DNA of 64,000 nucleotides from Pedobacter sp. AJM (GTDB lineage: Bacteria > Bacteroidota > Bacteroidia > Sphingobacteriales > Sphingobacteriaceae). Of the stretch, positions 1 through 7,453 are shown one piece after another. Position 1 is the first letter of the stretch. Each line of letters begins with the position of its first letter. The position numbers and the translations under genes are program-made. A model generated the notes under the pieces. It was not told the DNA's origin, did not search any database, and worked only from the letters and a program-made list of their open reading frames with translations. Location: contig NZ_NHOT01000002.1 of assembly GCF_002197755.1 (NCBI RefSeq), forward strand, positions 1 through 64,000. The letters are read 5' to 3'.

Positions 1-108
1 GCACCATTGTGCCAGCGTCTTCTCGACTGGAGCGTAGCGAAATGGAGAGATCTTTGAACCATACCATTCTTCAACCTGAAAAGATTCCTCCACTGCGGTC
101 GGAATGAC
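1..108. repeat. palindromic interspersed repeat, copy without gene
   Basis: Bases 1-59 recur at 131-189 with few changes (offset 130). The core at 22-59 starts CTCGACTGGAGCGTAGCG and ends ATCTTTGAAC. A second block at 81-108 (AAGATTCCTCCACTG, then GGTCGGAATGAC) is roughly the reverse complement of the first, sharing the words TGGAG and ATCTTT, so 22-108 can fold as an imperfect hairpin. The block at 81-108 recurs at 669-696. This is the compact form of a dispersed palindromic element. The left limit may lie outside the window. Confidence 0.75.
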
Positions 109-130
109 AACGATGCTGATAGCGGAACTA

Positions 131-189
131 CAACCATCGCGCCACCGTCCTCTCGACTGGAGCGTAGCGAAATGGAGAGATCTTTGAAC
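131..189. repeat. left arm of palindromic repeat flanking the GIY-YIG gene
   Basis: Near-identical copy of 1-59. Its inner 17 bases (173-189, TGGAGAGATCTTTGAAC) match the reverse complement of 664-680 at 15 of 17 positions, including a perfect 10-base end ATCTTTGAAC / GTTCAAAGAT. The GIY-YIG gene lies between these arms, 17 bases after this one. Confidence 0.75.
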
Positions 190-206
190 GTATTATTAAT
201 TGATCA

Positions 207-506
207 TTACCAGCAAAGTATCTCTGGAGATAAATCTTTCCATTCAGCATTTTTAGCATGAATCAATGTTTCTTTTTTTGATCGGTTCCACTTTTTTAAC
301 TGCTTTTCTCTGGAAATAGCCTCTTCTATTGAAGGGTAAATCTCATAATAAATACAAACTGAAAGATGGTATTTAGCAGTAAACGAATTTGGATTAAATT
401 TATCGCGATGCTGAACAATTCTAACAGCTAAATCAGATGTGACACCAATGTATAATGTTGTTCTTTGATAATTGGTCATAATATAAATACAACCTCCTCT
501 TTCCAT
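207..506 (-). CDS. GIY-YIG domain nuclease (single-domain)
   Basis: A 99-residue protein consisting only of a GIY-YIG nuclease domain. The signature is seen as YIM at about residues 8-10 and LYIGVTSDL at 18-26, followed by the conserved R and H of the catalytic helix (RIVQHRD) and a later glutamate region (EEAISREKQLKKWNR). Short proteins of this type (UPF0213/YhbQ-like) are widespread in Bacteroidota; their cellular role is not settled, though the fold cuts DNA. No DNA-binding domain is fused. The gene lies alone between the two arms of a palindromic repeat (131-189 and 664-696), which suggests it travels with, or acts on, that repeat. Family assignment is firm; the mobility role is inference. 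Confidence 0.88.
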   Translation of the reverse strand: MERGGCIYIMTNYQRTTLYIGVTSDLAVRIVQHRDKFNPNSFTAKYHLSVCIYYEIYPSIEEAISREKQLKKWNRSKKETLIHAKNAEWKDLSPEILCW

Positions 507-663
507 TAGCTTTTTATTTCAAGATACGAAAAACTATAATTTTGGGATTAGGAAATAAAAATTGTTATCGTAATTAGCACTTTTCGAAATCATATGAACT
601 AGAGCATTTGCCTCTTTTCAAGGCCACAGCGAAACGGAAGTGATATTTAAGACTAGGTTTAAT

Positions 664-696
664 GTTCAAAGATTCCTCCACTGTGGTCGGAATGAC
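664..696. repeat. right arm of palindromic repeat flanking the GIY-YIG gene
   Basis: Starts GTTCAAAGATTCCTCC and ends GGTCGGAATGAC. It is the same sequence class as 81-108 and the inverted partner of 131-189. The spacer between 507 and 663 contains no other gene that I can support. Confidence 0.7.
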
Positions 697-752
697 GAAT
701 AAGTTAATGTTGGCATAATGATAACAGTATAACTTTATGAACAAATACCCCC

Positions 753-947
753 CTAATTCCTGATATTCAAATTCGATAAAATTACCGCGCAGGCACCCGC
801 GCCGATCACCAGCATAATCACCGAAACCAAAATCAACATTAAACCAGGTTTTAGCGGTTCATTCTTGACCGACTTAACGATCACCAGAATAACACCAACA
901 ACAAACAGCACGGCAACAGCAAACCAATAGATTAGAATAAGTCCCAT
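753..947 (-). CDS. small two-helix membrane protein, paralogue A
   Basis: A 64-residue protein made of two hydrophobic helices (about residues 3-24 and 35-58) joined by a short basic loop containing KSVKNEPLKPG. It closely resembles the neighbouring 62-residue protein at 949-1137: both have an IVKS-x-x-P-x-K-x-G loop and end in GA/GGACAV. It is the last gene of a minus-strand run, separated from its paralogue by a single base. No named family recognised. By position it belongs with the Lgt-like and radical SAM genes upstream and may be an accessory membrane subunit. Confidence 0.72.
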   Translation of the reverse strand: MGLILIYWFAVAVLFVVGVILVIVKSVKNEPLKPGLMLILVSVIMLVIGAGACAVILSNLNIRN

Positions 948-948
948 T

Positions 949-1137
949 TTAAGAATTTGCTAACATAACCGCACAGGCACCTCCGCCAATCACCACCAAG
1001 ACAACTGAAGCAATCAGCATTTGAACCCCAAGTTTCACAGGCTGACTATTTGATGATTTTACGATAATGGTGATGATCCCTGCAATGAATAAACCTACAA
1101 TGGCCAGCCCGTAGAGAAAAAACAAGATGACAATCAT
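949..1137 (-). CDS. small two-helix membrane protein, paralogue B
   Basis: A 62-residue protein with two predicted membrane helices (about residues 2-25 and 36-58) and a short polar loop (KSSNSQPVKLG). It is a tandem duplicate of the gene at 753-947, with one base between them. It begins one base after the stop of the radical SAM gene, so the three are almost certainly translated from one message. Function unknown. Confidence 0.72.
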   Translation of the reverse strand: MIVILFFLYGLAIVGLFIAGIITIIVKSSNSQPVKLGVQMLIASVVLVVIGGGACAVMLANS

Positions 1138-1138
1138 A

Positions 1139-2533
1139 CTAATTCATATTTAATTTTTCCCTGATGGCATCAATTTTATGGTCACGATAAAAAATATTCA
1201 TCGTTTCAAAAGGCACCATCTTATATTGATCACTCACAATATGAACACAGGACTTCTTCACCGCCCGAACATCAAAATCAAGGGGATCCATAAAGTTCAT
1301 AATAATAATGCGAAACAGGTTATCATAGCTCAGATTATCCGATTTCACCCTCGGCAAACAGCACATCAGTTCACCAAAAGTATCTTCAGCACAATCAACA
1401 GAAACGCCGGTGCTAAATAAATTAAGCATATGTTCTTTCAATTTCTCGTCATGCTCAAAAACAATGGTATTTTTAGAATTATTCAGCAAATCTTCCGGAT
1501 TGATCAAATGTGTCATCGGAATAACCTCCTCCCCGATCTTTAAGGCGTAAGCCATACAAAGCGCATCGGGATTGCAGGGTACCGGGATTAAGTCCTGCGG
1601 TGTAAAGGTTGGGTATTGTTCGTAAATTTTGCGTCTCACCTCAGTTAAGGTAATCCGCCCCTGCTGGTCATTGTAATCATCATTTCTGCCGGCTACCTGT
1701 GTAGGCTGAAAGGTTACCCCGCGAACACAACGTTGCTTCAAGGCATAATCCAGGATATCACCAATTTCATGATCATTTAAACCGTTTTGCAGCGTCACTA
1801 CCAATGTAGTTGATACATTAAACTGATTTAAATGGTCAATGGCTTTCTTTCTCACTTCAGTCAAATCCTCACCCCTCATTTTGGTTAATACCTCCGGACT
1901 AAAACTATCGAACTGCAGATAAATCTCAAAATCAGGCATGTACGAAGCCAGTTTCTCTACGAAGTTGATGTCTTTGGCCATCCTGATGCCATTCGTATTT
2001 ACCATCAAATGCTTAATGGGCTTCGTTTTAGCCAGATCAAGTATTTTGAAAAATTCAGGATGAACGGTAGGCTCACCACCAGACAGCTGAACCACATCAG
2101 GTTCTCCTTCATTGGCTACCACCACATCCATCATACGCTCAATTTCAGTTAAGGTCCGGTGTCTACCATAATGAGGTGATGACATGGCATAACAGGTGGG
2201 GCAGGCCAGATTACAGCGATCAGTCACTTCAATCACGGTCAGACAAGAATGCTGTTCATGATCGGTACAAAGCCCGCAATCATACGGGCAACCGTAATGC
2301 ACTTTGGTATTAAACTTCAGTGGCATTTCTGATTGCTTATTGTAATTGCGGATTTGTTTATAATACTCCACATCATCAGCAATCATTACTTTGCTATCGC
2401 CATGCGTTCTGCAGTTTTTTAACATAAACACTTTTGCATCCTGAAAAACAATTTTTGCATCGCAAAGCAGGAGGCATTCCGGACAAAGGCTTTTTGTATA
2501 ATCGTAGTATATGTAATCTCTTGTGTTGGCCAT
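1139..2533 (-). CDS. radical SAM protein of the MJ0619 / tetraether-synthase-like group
   Basis: A 464-residue radical SAM enzyme. The SAM-cluster motif CNLACPTC has cysteines at 107, 111 and 114. Ahead of it are CPEC at 17-20, C24, C41, H44, then GCPYDCGLC at 81-89 and C97, a layout with a rubredoxin-like N-terminal module and an extra Fe-S site. This arrangement is known from methanogen MJ0619 and archaeal tetraether lipid synthase, which activate unreactive C-H bonds. LSGGEPTVHPEF at about 150-161 is the usual SAM-binding GGE motif. The gene sits between an Lgt-like gene (6 bases upstream) and two tiny membrane proteins (1 base downstream), so a lipid or lipoprotein substrate is a reasonable guess. 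Family level is solid; substrate is inference. Confidence 0.85.
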   Translation of the reverse strand: MANTRDYIYYDYTKSLCPECLLLCDAKIVFQDAKVFMLKNCRTHGDSKVMIADDVEYYKQIRNYNKQSEMPLKFNTKVHYGCPYDCGLCTDHEQHSCLTVIEVTDRCNLACPTCYAMSSPHYGRHRTLTEIERMMDVVVANEGEPDVVQLSGGEPTVHPEFFKILDLAKTKPIKHLMVNTNGIRMAKDINFVEKLASYMPDFEIYLQFDSFSPEVLTKMRGEDLTEVRKKAIDHLNQFNVSTTLVVTLQNGLNDHEIGDILDYALKQRCVRGVTFQPTQVAGRNDDYNDQQGRITLTEVRRKIYEQYPTFTPQDLIPVPCNPDALCMAYALKIGEEVIPMTHLINPEDLLNNSKNTIVFEHDEKLKEHMLNLFSTGVSVDCAEDTFGELMCCLPRVKSDNLSYDNLFRIIIMNFMDPLDFDVRAVKKSCVHIVSDQYKMVPFETMNIFYRDHKIDAIREKLNMN

Positions 2534-2539
2534 ATCCTT

Positions 2540-3298
2540 TTAAATGAAAATAGTTCTTGTTAACCTGATCATGAAGGTATAATAATACGCAAAAATTAGC
2601 ATTGCCGACCAATGAATGCTGCTTAAATTTAAAAATAAGGATTGATATGGTTTAATAAATTCGATCAGAAAACGGAACAAAAAGTACAGTACCATAAATA
2701 ACTTGAAGCGGTCACCATTGATCAGTGTTTTGTTTTTAATTGCTATAAAAAAGCAAAACAGCAACACCAGATAAACCATTTCATATAACATAATCGGATG
2801 TCTCAAGATACCATCGCCCAAATCCATTCCAGAAAACAAAGTAGTTGGGATCCCATAGGTGGGCTCATCAATTCCCATTGAAAAACAACCGATGCGTCCG
2901 ATAAACAAAGCTATGATGATGGGAATCACATAAATATCGCCCGACGCAATGTTAACACCGATGATCTTTTTAATGATTTCCACGCCGAACAAGCCTCCCA
3001 GCAAACCACCTATAATGGTTTTACTTTGATAAAGCACCGAAAAACTCAAATGATGCAATACCTCAGGTGTTTCCAGTACGGCAACCACACGCGAGCCAAT
3101 GAGTGCACCAAGCATGGCCCCCAGCATAATCCACAAACGGTGTTCATCAGAAATGGGATCGGCAATGCCTTTCTTCAAGTAATAATAAACCCGCACACCC
3201 ATAATAAAAGCAAGCGTTTCAAAAATATAATGGTAATGATATAAGTTACCAAAAAGTTCAAACTGAAACGGAAACGGACTATCCGATTTTGTGATCAT
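2540..3298 (-). CDS. prolipoprotein diacylglyceryl transferase (Lgt)-like membrane protein
   Basis: About 252 residues and at least six membrane helices. It carries an Lgt-type core, GRIGCFSMGIDEPTYGIPT, matching the family pattern around the GRxGNF/GCF loop, followed by RHPIMLYEM, which corresponds to the HP(x)QLYE element. True Lgt transfers diacylglycerol from phosphatidylglycerol to the lipobox cysteine. This copy is divergent (S/M in place of the usual N after GRIGCF), and its pairing with a radical SAM gene suggests a specialised role rather than the housekeeping enzyme. The ATG at 3298 is preferred: an upstream TTG at 3313 would overlap the preceding gene by ten bases, whereas the ATG leaves a 5-base gap. 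Confidence 0.78.
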   Translation of the reverse strand: MITKSDSPFPFQFELFGNLYHYHYIFETLAFIMGVRVYYYLKKGIADPISDEHRLWIMLGAMLGALIGSRVVAVLETPEVLHHLSFSVLYQSKTIIGGLLGGLFGVEIIKKIIGVNIASGDIYVIPIIIALFIGRIGCFSMGIDEPTYGIPTTLFSGMDLGDGILRHPIMLYEMVYLVLLFCFFIAIKNKTLINGDRFKLFMVLYFLFRFLIEFIKPYQSLFLNLSSIHWSAMLIFAYYYTFMIRLTRTIFI

Positions 3299-3303
3299 CG
3301 ATA

Positions 3304-4140
3304 TTAAAACCAAAGCCTGGCGAAAACCGGCAGGTGATCAGAAAAATACCTCTTATCTTTACTATCGGTGAGTACCGCAAATTTCTGCACCTTAAAACCT
3401 TTATTGACAAAAATATAATCGATCCTGTTTGGAAGATCACTGTTAAAATCGAAATCATTAAAGGTCCCATTTGGTCCGTAAGGAGTTTCCCGGCTGATTT
3501 CTTTCGCATCTGTCAGAAATGATTTGATGGTGCTAATGGCCTCAGTTTCGGGCGTCACATTTAAGTCGCCTGTAAAAACCACCGGCAATGCCGGTGCAAT
3601 CTGCTGTATTTTTTGTTTGATTAATTTCGCAGATTCGATTCTGGCTTTAACGCCTTTGTGATCATAATGTGTATTAAACACCAAAAATTCCTTCTTATTC
3701 AGCTGATCATATAACCTTACCCAGCTACATACCCTGTTGAGCGCAGCATCCCAGCCTTTCGACGGAACATCAGGTGTTTCGGAAAGCCAGAAAGTTCCGC
3801 CATCTTTTTTAGTAAAGCGGTCTTTATCAAAATAAATGGCCGCAAATTCACCTTTCCGCTTCCCGTCTTCACGACCTACCCCTACTACATCGAAATTGGA
3901 ATTTTTTAATAAGGCATCAAATTGTTCAGGCAACGCCTCCTGTACACAAAGCAAATCGGCATCATGAAATTTCACCAGGGCTTTTACATTTTGCGCCCGG
4001 TTTGGCCATGCATTTACCCCGTCATCCGGATTGTTATACCGGATATTGTAAGTGATGATATTGATAGGGCTTCCCTTCGACTGGGCAAAGGCTAAGGTAG
4101 AGAGCAGCAATAAGGAAAAAATAAGCTTAACAGATTTCAT
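3304..4140 (-). CDS. secreted endonuclease/exonuclease/phosphatase family protein
   Basis: A 278-residue protein with an N-terminal signal peptide (KLIFSLLLLSTLAFAQ). EEP-fold motifs are present in order: ITYNIRYNNPDDG, the metal-binding glutamate in LLCVQEAL, FNTHYDHKG, VFTGDLNV and the C-terminal SDHLPVFA with catalytic D and H. The DNase I/sphingomyelinase-type fold hydrolyses phosphodiesters; proteins annotated this way in Bacteroidota are usually exported and of unknown substrate. It is the first gene of a minus-strand run continuing into the Lgt-like and radical SAM genes, 5 bases away, so it may act on phospholipid or nucleic acid in the periplasm. Confidence 0.88.
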   Translation of the reverse strand: MKSVKLIFSLLLLSTLAFAQSKGSPINIITYNIRYNNPDDGVNAWPNRAQNVKALVKFHDADLLCVQEALPEQFDALLKNSNFDVVGVGREDGKRKGEFAAIYFDKDRFTKKDGGTFWLSETPDVPSKGWDAALNRVCSWVRLYDQLNKKEFLVFNTHYDHKGVKARIESAKLIKQKIQQIAPALPVVFTGDLNVTPETEAISTIKSFLTDAKEISRETPYGPNGTFNDFDFNSDLPNRIDYIFVNKGFKVQKFAVLTDSKDKRYFSDHLPVFARLWF

Positions 4141-4376
4141 GGAATAATAATTTTCAATTTGTCAATATTACTCATTTCATGTTAAATGAATTTTAAGTAT
4201 TAAAGTTGTTATACAACACAATCCAATAGAAGCAAATTCAAGCAAAAACCCGCAAACTATTTACACTGCTCTCATTTACTCGCTTTATAAGCGATTACAG
4301 ATTTAATTGCATTACCTGTAAATGCTATCAAACTTAAGAATGCTACGCTACAAACCTGTATCCTGCACATCCAGCT

Positions 4377-5075
4377 TTAAATCATGTCTTCGTCTTTATA
4401 ACTGAAATAATGGTTCCGGGCAAAAATTAAATGATCCACCACGTACAATCCCAACATGAGTCCGGAGGCGACTAAATCCCTGGTCAGTTTGTTATCACTT
4501 TCACTGGGTTTCAGGTTTCCTGAAGGATGGTTATGTGCCAGCACGATATTGGCGGCATTGTGTTCAAGCGCAATTTTAAAAATAATCTTCGGATCAGCCA
4601 CTGTTCCTGCCTGCCCGCCTTTACTGATGAGGTGCCGGCCAATAATGTGATTGGAGCGGTTAAGCAGTAAGATCCAGAACTCTTCATGATTGAGGTCTGC
4701 AAAAGTGTTGTAAAGATAATTGTGAACATCACTGGAAGCGGTAACCTGCAATACCTGTTCGTCCTGTGTTTCCTTTCTGCGCAGCCCAAGTTCTAAAGCG
4801 GCAATGATGGTGATGGCTTTTGCCTGACCAATGCCCTTAAACTTGGAAAGCTCCTGAATGGATGCTTTTCCGATGTTAGATAAGTTGTGCCCGTAGAAAG
4901 ATAAAATCCTTTTACTTAAATCCACAGCCGTTTCATTCCTGTTGCCAGAGCCGATAAGGATGGCAATCAATTCGGCATCTGTTAAATGCCTGCGGCCATG
5001 CTGCAGTAATTTTTCCCTCGGGCGGTCTTCTTCCGCCCAACGTTTAATACCCAATTTCTGATCGTAATTTTCCAT
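4377..5075 (-). CDS. radC: RadC family protein (JAB-type domain)
   Basis: About 232 residues. The N-terminal part has helix-hairpin-helix character (FKGIGQAKAITIIAALELG). The C-terminal JAB/MPN domain has the metal motif: E in HEEFWILLLNRSNH, HNHPSGNLKPSESD (H-x-H-P-S-G) and the following D. RadC proteins are named for DNA repair but their biochemical role is unresolved. The start MENYDQKLGIK at 5075 is preferred over an in-frame ATG at 5102, because that codon lies inside the transcription terminator of the upstream rpsT gene. Confidence 0.92.
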   Translation of the reverse strand: MENYDQKLGIKRWAEEDRPREKLLQHGRRHLTDAELIAILIGSGNRNETAVDLSKRILSFYGHNLSNIGKASIQELSKFKGIGQAKAITIIAALELGLRRKETQDEQVLQVTASSDVHNYLYNTFADLNHEEFWILLLNRSNHIIGRHLISKGGQAGTVADPKIIFKIALEHNAANIVLAHNHPSGNLKPSESDNKLTRDLVASGLMLGLYVVDHLIFARNHYFSYKDEDMI

Positions 5076-5093
5076 TTTTTCGACAAAAAAAAA

Positions 5094-5118
5094 GCATCCC
5101 AACGTTTGGTTGGGATGC
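5094..5118 (-). terminator. intrinsic terminator after rpsT
   Basis: GCATCCCAAC and GTTGGGATGC form a 10-bp stem with a 5-base loop, followed on the minus strand by nine T residues. It lies 28 bases downstream of the rpsT stop and upstream of radC. Confidence 0.88.
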
Positions 5119-5146
5119 CTGGTACTAATATCGTAAAAAAAATGGA

Positions 5147-5401
5147 TTATGCTAAACCGTTAACGAATTTCGTTAATTTTGATTTATTATTAGCCGCTTT
5201 ATTTTTGTGGATGATGTTCTTTTTAGCTAAACGATCTAACATAGAGATTACTTTAGGCAATAAATCTGAAGCAGATTTTTTATCTTCTGCAGCACGTAAT
5301 CTTTTAATAAAAGTACGTGTGGTTTTTGCCTGATATCTGTTACGTAAACGTTTTGTTGCGTTTGCTCTAATTCTCTTTAATGAAGATTTATGATTTGCCA
5401 T
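5147..5401 (-). CDS. rpsT: 30S ribosomal protein S20
   Basis: An 84-residue, highly basic protein beginning MANHKSSLKRIRANATKRLRN, the conserved S20 N-terminus, and of typical length for the family. It binds 16S rRNA early in 30S assembly. It is transcribed as a single gene: a strong promoter lies about 50 bases upstream and a clear terminator follows. Confidence 0.97.
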   Translation of the reverse strand: MANHKSSLKRIRANATKRLRNRYQAKTTRTFIKRLRAAEDKKSASDLLPKVISMLDRLAKKNIIHKNKAANNKSKLTKFVNGLA

Positions 5402-5450
5402 TTCTATTTAGCCTTTTATTTTTCTTAATCGTTTCCTTTAATTCGGGTTG

Positions 5451-5482
5451 CAAATATAGAGTTTATCTTTTTATAATACAAA
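5451..5482 (-). promoter_or_regulatory. promoter of rpsT (Bacteroidota consensus)
   Basis: On the minus strand TTTG (5479-5482), 20 bases, then TATATTTG (5451-5458), an exact match to TAnnTTTG. The predicted transcript starts about 45 bases before the rpsT ATG. Confidence 0.85.
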
Positions 5483-5618
5483 AGAATTTTAAATTTTTAT
5501 TCACTCACATCTGCTATCGCTTCCGAACTGCGAAAATACGATAAATTTATTCATTAACAACACGTTAACGGCAAAGAATAAAATTTAACTTCCATACAGA
5601 AAACATACGTAAAAATAC

Positions 5619-5626
5619 TATTTTTG
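5619..5626 (+). promoter_or_regulatory. -7 box of the purN promoter
   Basis: TATTTTTG matches TAnnTTTG and lies 16 bases before the GTG start of purN. I do not see a clear -33 TTTG. Confidence 0.6.
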
Positions 5627-5642
5627 GGGAAATACATTCTGA

Positions 5643-6221
5643 GTGAAAAAACGAATAGCCATCTTTGCATCCGGTTCTGGCTCCAATGCCCAAAAACTAA
5701 TGGAGCATTTTAAACGCAGTAACGACATTGAAATTTCGCTGGTGCTGACCAACAATGCCGATGCTTATGTGCTGCAAAGAGCGGATAATTTTGAAATCCC
5801 CAGTCACATTTTCGATAAAAATGAATTCTATAAAACGGATGAGGTGATTGACCTGCTTAAAAACCTCGACATCGATTTTATAGTACTGGCCGGTTTTCTC
5901 TGGCTCATTCCTCAAAATTTAATTGCGGCCTATCCCGGCCGAATCGTAAACATCCACCCAGCCATTTTACCCAAATTCGGCGGCAAAGGCATGTACGGCG
6001 ACCATGTGCACCATGCCGTAATGGCTGCCGGAGAAAATGAAGGCGGCATCACCATCCATTATGTGGATGAGCATTATGATGAAGGGGAATACATTTACCA
6101 GGCGAAATATAAAATTGAAAAGGATGATCACCTCGAAATGATTAAATTTAAAGGCCAGCAGCTTGAACACCAGCATTACCCCAGGATTGTAGAAAGCCTG
6201 GTTAAGAAAATTAAGAAATAG
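5643..6221 (+). CDS. purN: phosphoribosylglycinamide formyltransferase (GAR transformylase)
   Basis: A 192-residue enzyme transferring a formyl group from 10-formyl-THF to GAR in purine synthesis. Visible family signatures are the N-terminal phosphate-binding loop FASGSGSNAQKL, the catalytic region VNIHPAILPKFGGKGMYG (N-x-H and the conserved loop) and the downstream D of DEHYDEGEYIYQ. Translation starts at a GTG: an in-frame TGA sits immediately before it, so no upstream start is possible. It is monocistronic and divergent from rpsT. The other purine gene here, purH, lies 5 kb away. Confidence 0.95.
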   Translation: MKKRIAIFASGSGSNAQKLMEHFKRSNDIEISLVLTNNADAYVLQRADNFEIPSHIFDKNEFYKTDEVIDLLKNLDIDFIVLAGFLWLIPQNLIAAYPGRIVNIHPAILPKFGGKGMYGDHVHHAVMAAGENEGGITIHYVDEHYDEGEYIYQAKYKIEKDDHLEMIKFKGQQLEHQHYPRIVESLVKKIKK

Positions 6222-6625
6222 GAATCCGCCTGCTCATCCATTTAAACACCCTGTTGCAGGGCCTGGCAGCCTGAAGCATGAATGTGGATTTGTCGCGTTT
6301 ACTTACACCAGCATAATGACGAAACATTTGTTCCGGCTTTATTTTTTATTAAACGGCAGAAAATAAATATTACATGATAAAATTTATTTCTATGCCATCA
6401 ACATCATCCATGAAGTGGGTGCTCTGCCGGAAAAATCAAAACCAATCTAGCGTAAAAACCCGAAACCATTCCTGGCCGCATCGTAATATGTGAAGAGCCA
6501 AATCATGAAAGCGCTGCCTCAGCTTGCCATAGAGAGAAAACCTCCACAATCCCTGCTTGCAAAAACCATGCTGCGCATTGCAGGCGAGATTAATCATGAT
6601 TTACAGATCTCCACGACCTGAAATT
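6222..6625. other. 404-base gap without recognised gene
   Basis: No open frame with family resemblance, no clear hairpin and no promoter box stands out. Some stretches look like decayed coding sequence, but I could not identify a parent gene. Confidence 0.4.
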
Positions 6626-7453
6626 TTATTTAGACAATCGGAGCGGATTAAGTGCTCTTGGAACCAGGCCAAATTTCTTTTTAAAAGAATGAGAGAAATG
6701 CGACAGACTTTCGAAACCTAAATCTAAATAAATGGCGGAAGGCTTTTGATGCTTATTTTCAATTAAAAACTTTGCAGCATCCAGCCGTTGCGAGAGCAAC
6801 CATTGGCGAGGTGGGAGGTGGAAAGTTTTTTGAAAATCGCGTTTAAATCCTGCCAGACTGCGACCGGTGAGTTGCGCAAATTTTTCAACCGGAACATTAA
6901 AATGAAAGTTATTGAGCATGAATTTTCTCAAATCAATTTTATGGGGTTCTGAATAGTCGAACAAAAAGCTTTCCAATGCCGGAAGTGCAAGAAGTAATAG
7001 CTTAACGCCCTCTTTTACTTTCAGGATGCCCATTTCATCTGTCATGGTTGCGCCTGAACTTCTGGCATACGGAACAATAGACTGAAAGTAGCCCTGCAAA
7101 AATTCATTGGAGGGAATCAGCAGGTTGGGCAAGCCCATATACTTCTTCGCGGATTCAAGCTTTTCCTCCAATGCAATTTTACGCATCAAATCTTCCTGGA
7201 GTGAAATCACAATGGTTTCGTAGCTGCCCCCGGCACCAGGTGTTTTGGTCAGCATCCCCAGCTGATTTTTACCAATCAGCAGCATTTCCCCTGCACCCAT
7301 CGAAATCGTTTGAGCAGAGGTTTCCATGGTAAATTGACCTGAAACCTGCAGCACCAGGGTATGGTGGTTCCAGAAGCATGCTTTCTGTTTCCTTTCGGTA
7401 GACAGGTAGGAATAAAAGATGACACCAGGAAGAATTTCTGCCGGACTTTCCAT
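6626..7453 (-). CDS. AraC family transcriptional regulator
   Basis: A 275-residue regulator. The C-terminal 100 residues form the two helix-turn-helix AraC domain (FAQLTGRSLAGFKRDFQKTF, then SAIYLDLGFESLSHFSHSFKKKFG, then P-x-x-R). The N-terminal half is a cupin-like sensor domain (LVLQVSGQFTMET, MGAGEMLLIGK). Its start codon directly abuts the stop of the aldo-keto reductase gene, so the two are co-transcribed; it probably controls that gene in response to a small molecule, which cannot be named from sequence. Confidence 0.92.
   Translation of the reverse strand: MESPAEILPGVIFYSYLSTERKQKACFWNHHTLVLQVSGQFTMETSAQTISMGAGEMLLIGKNQLGMLTKTPGAGGSYETIVISLQEDLMRKIALEEKLESAKKYMGLPNLLIPSNEFLQGYFQSIVPYARSSGATMTDEMGILKVKEGVKLLLLALPALESFLFDYSEPHKIDLRKFMLNNFHFNVPVEKFAQLTGRSLAGFKRDFQKTFHLPPRQWLLSQRLDAAKFLIENKHQKPSAIYLDLGFESLSHFSHSFKKKFGLVPRALNPLRLSK

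Noticed and set aside
6222..6625. Pseudogene in the purN to AraC gap
   Set aside because: No frame resembles a known protein, and I could not find a parent sequence.
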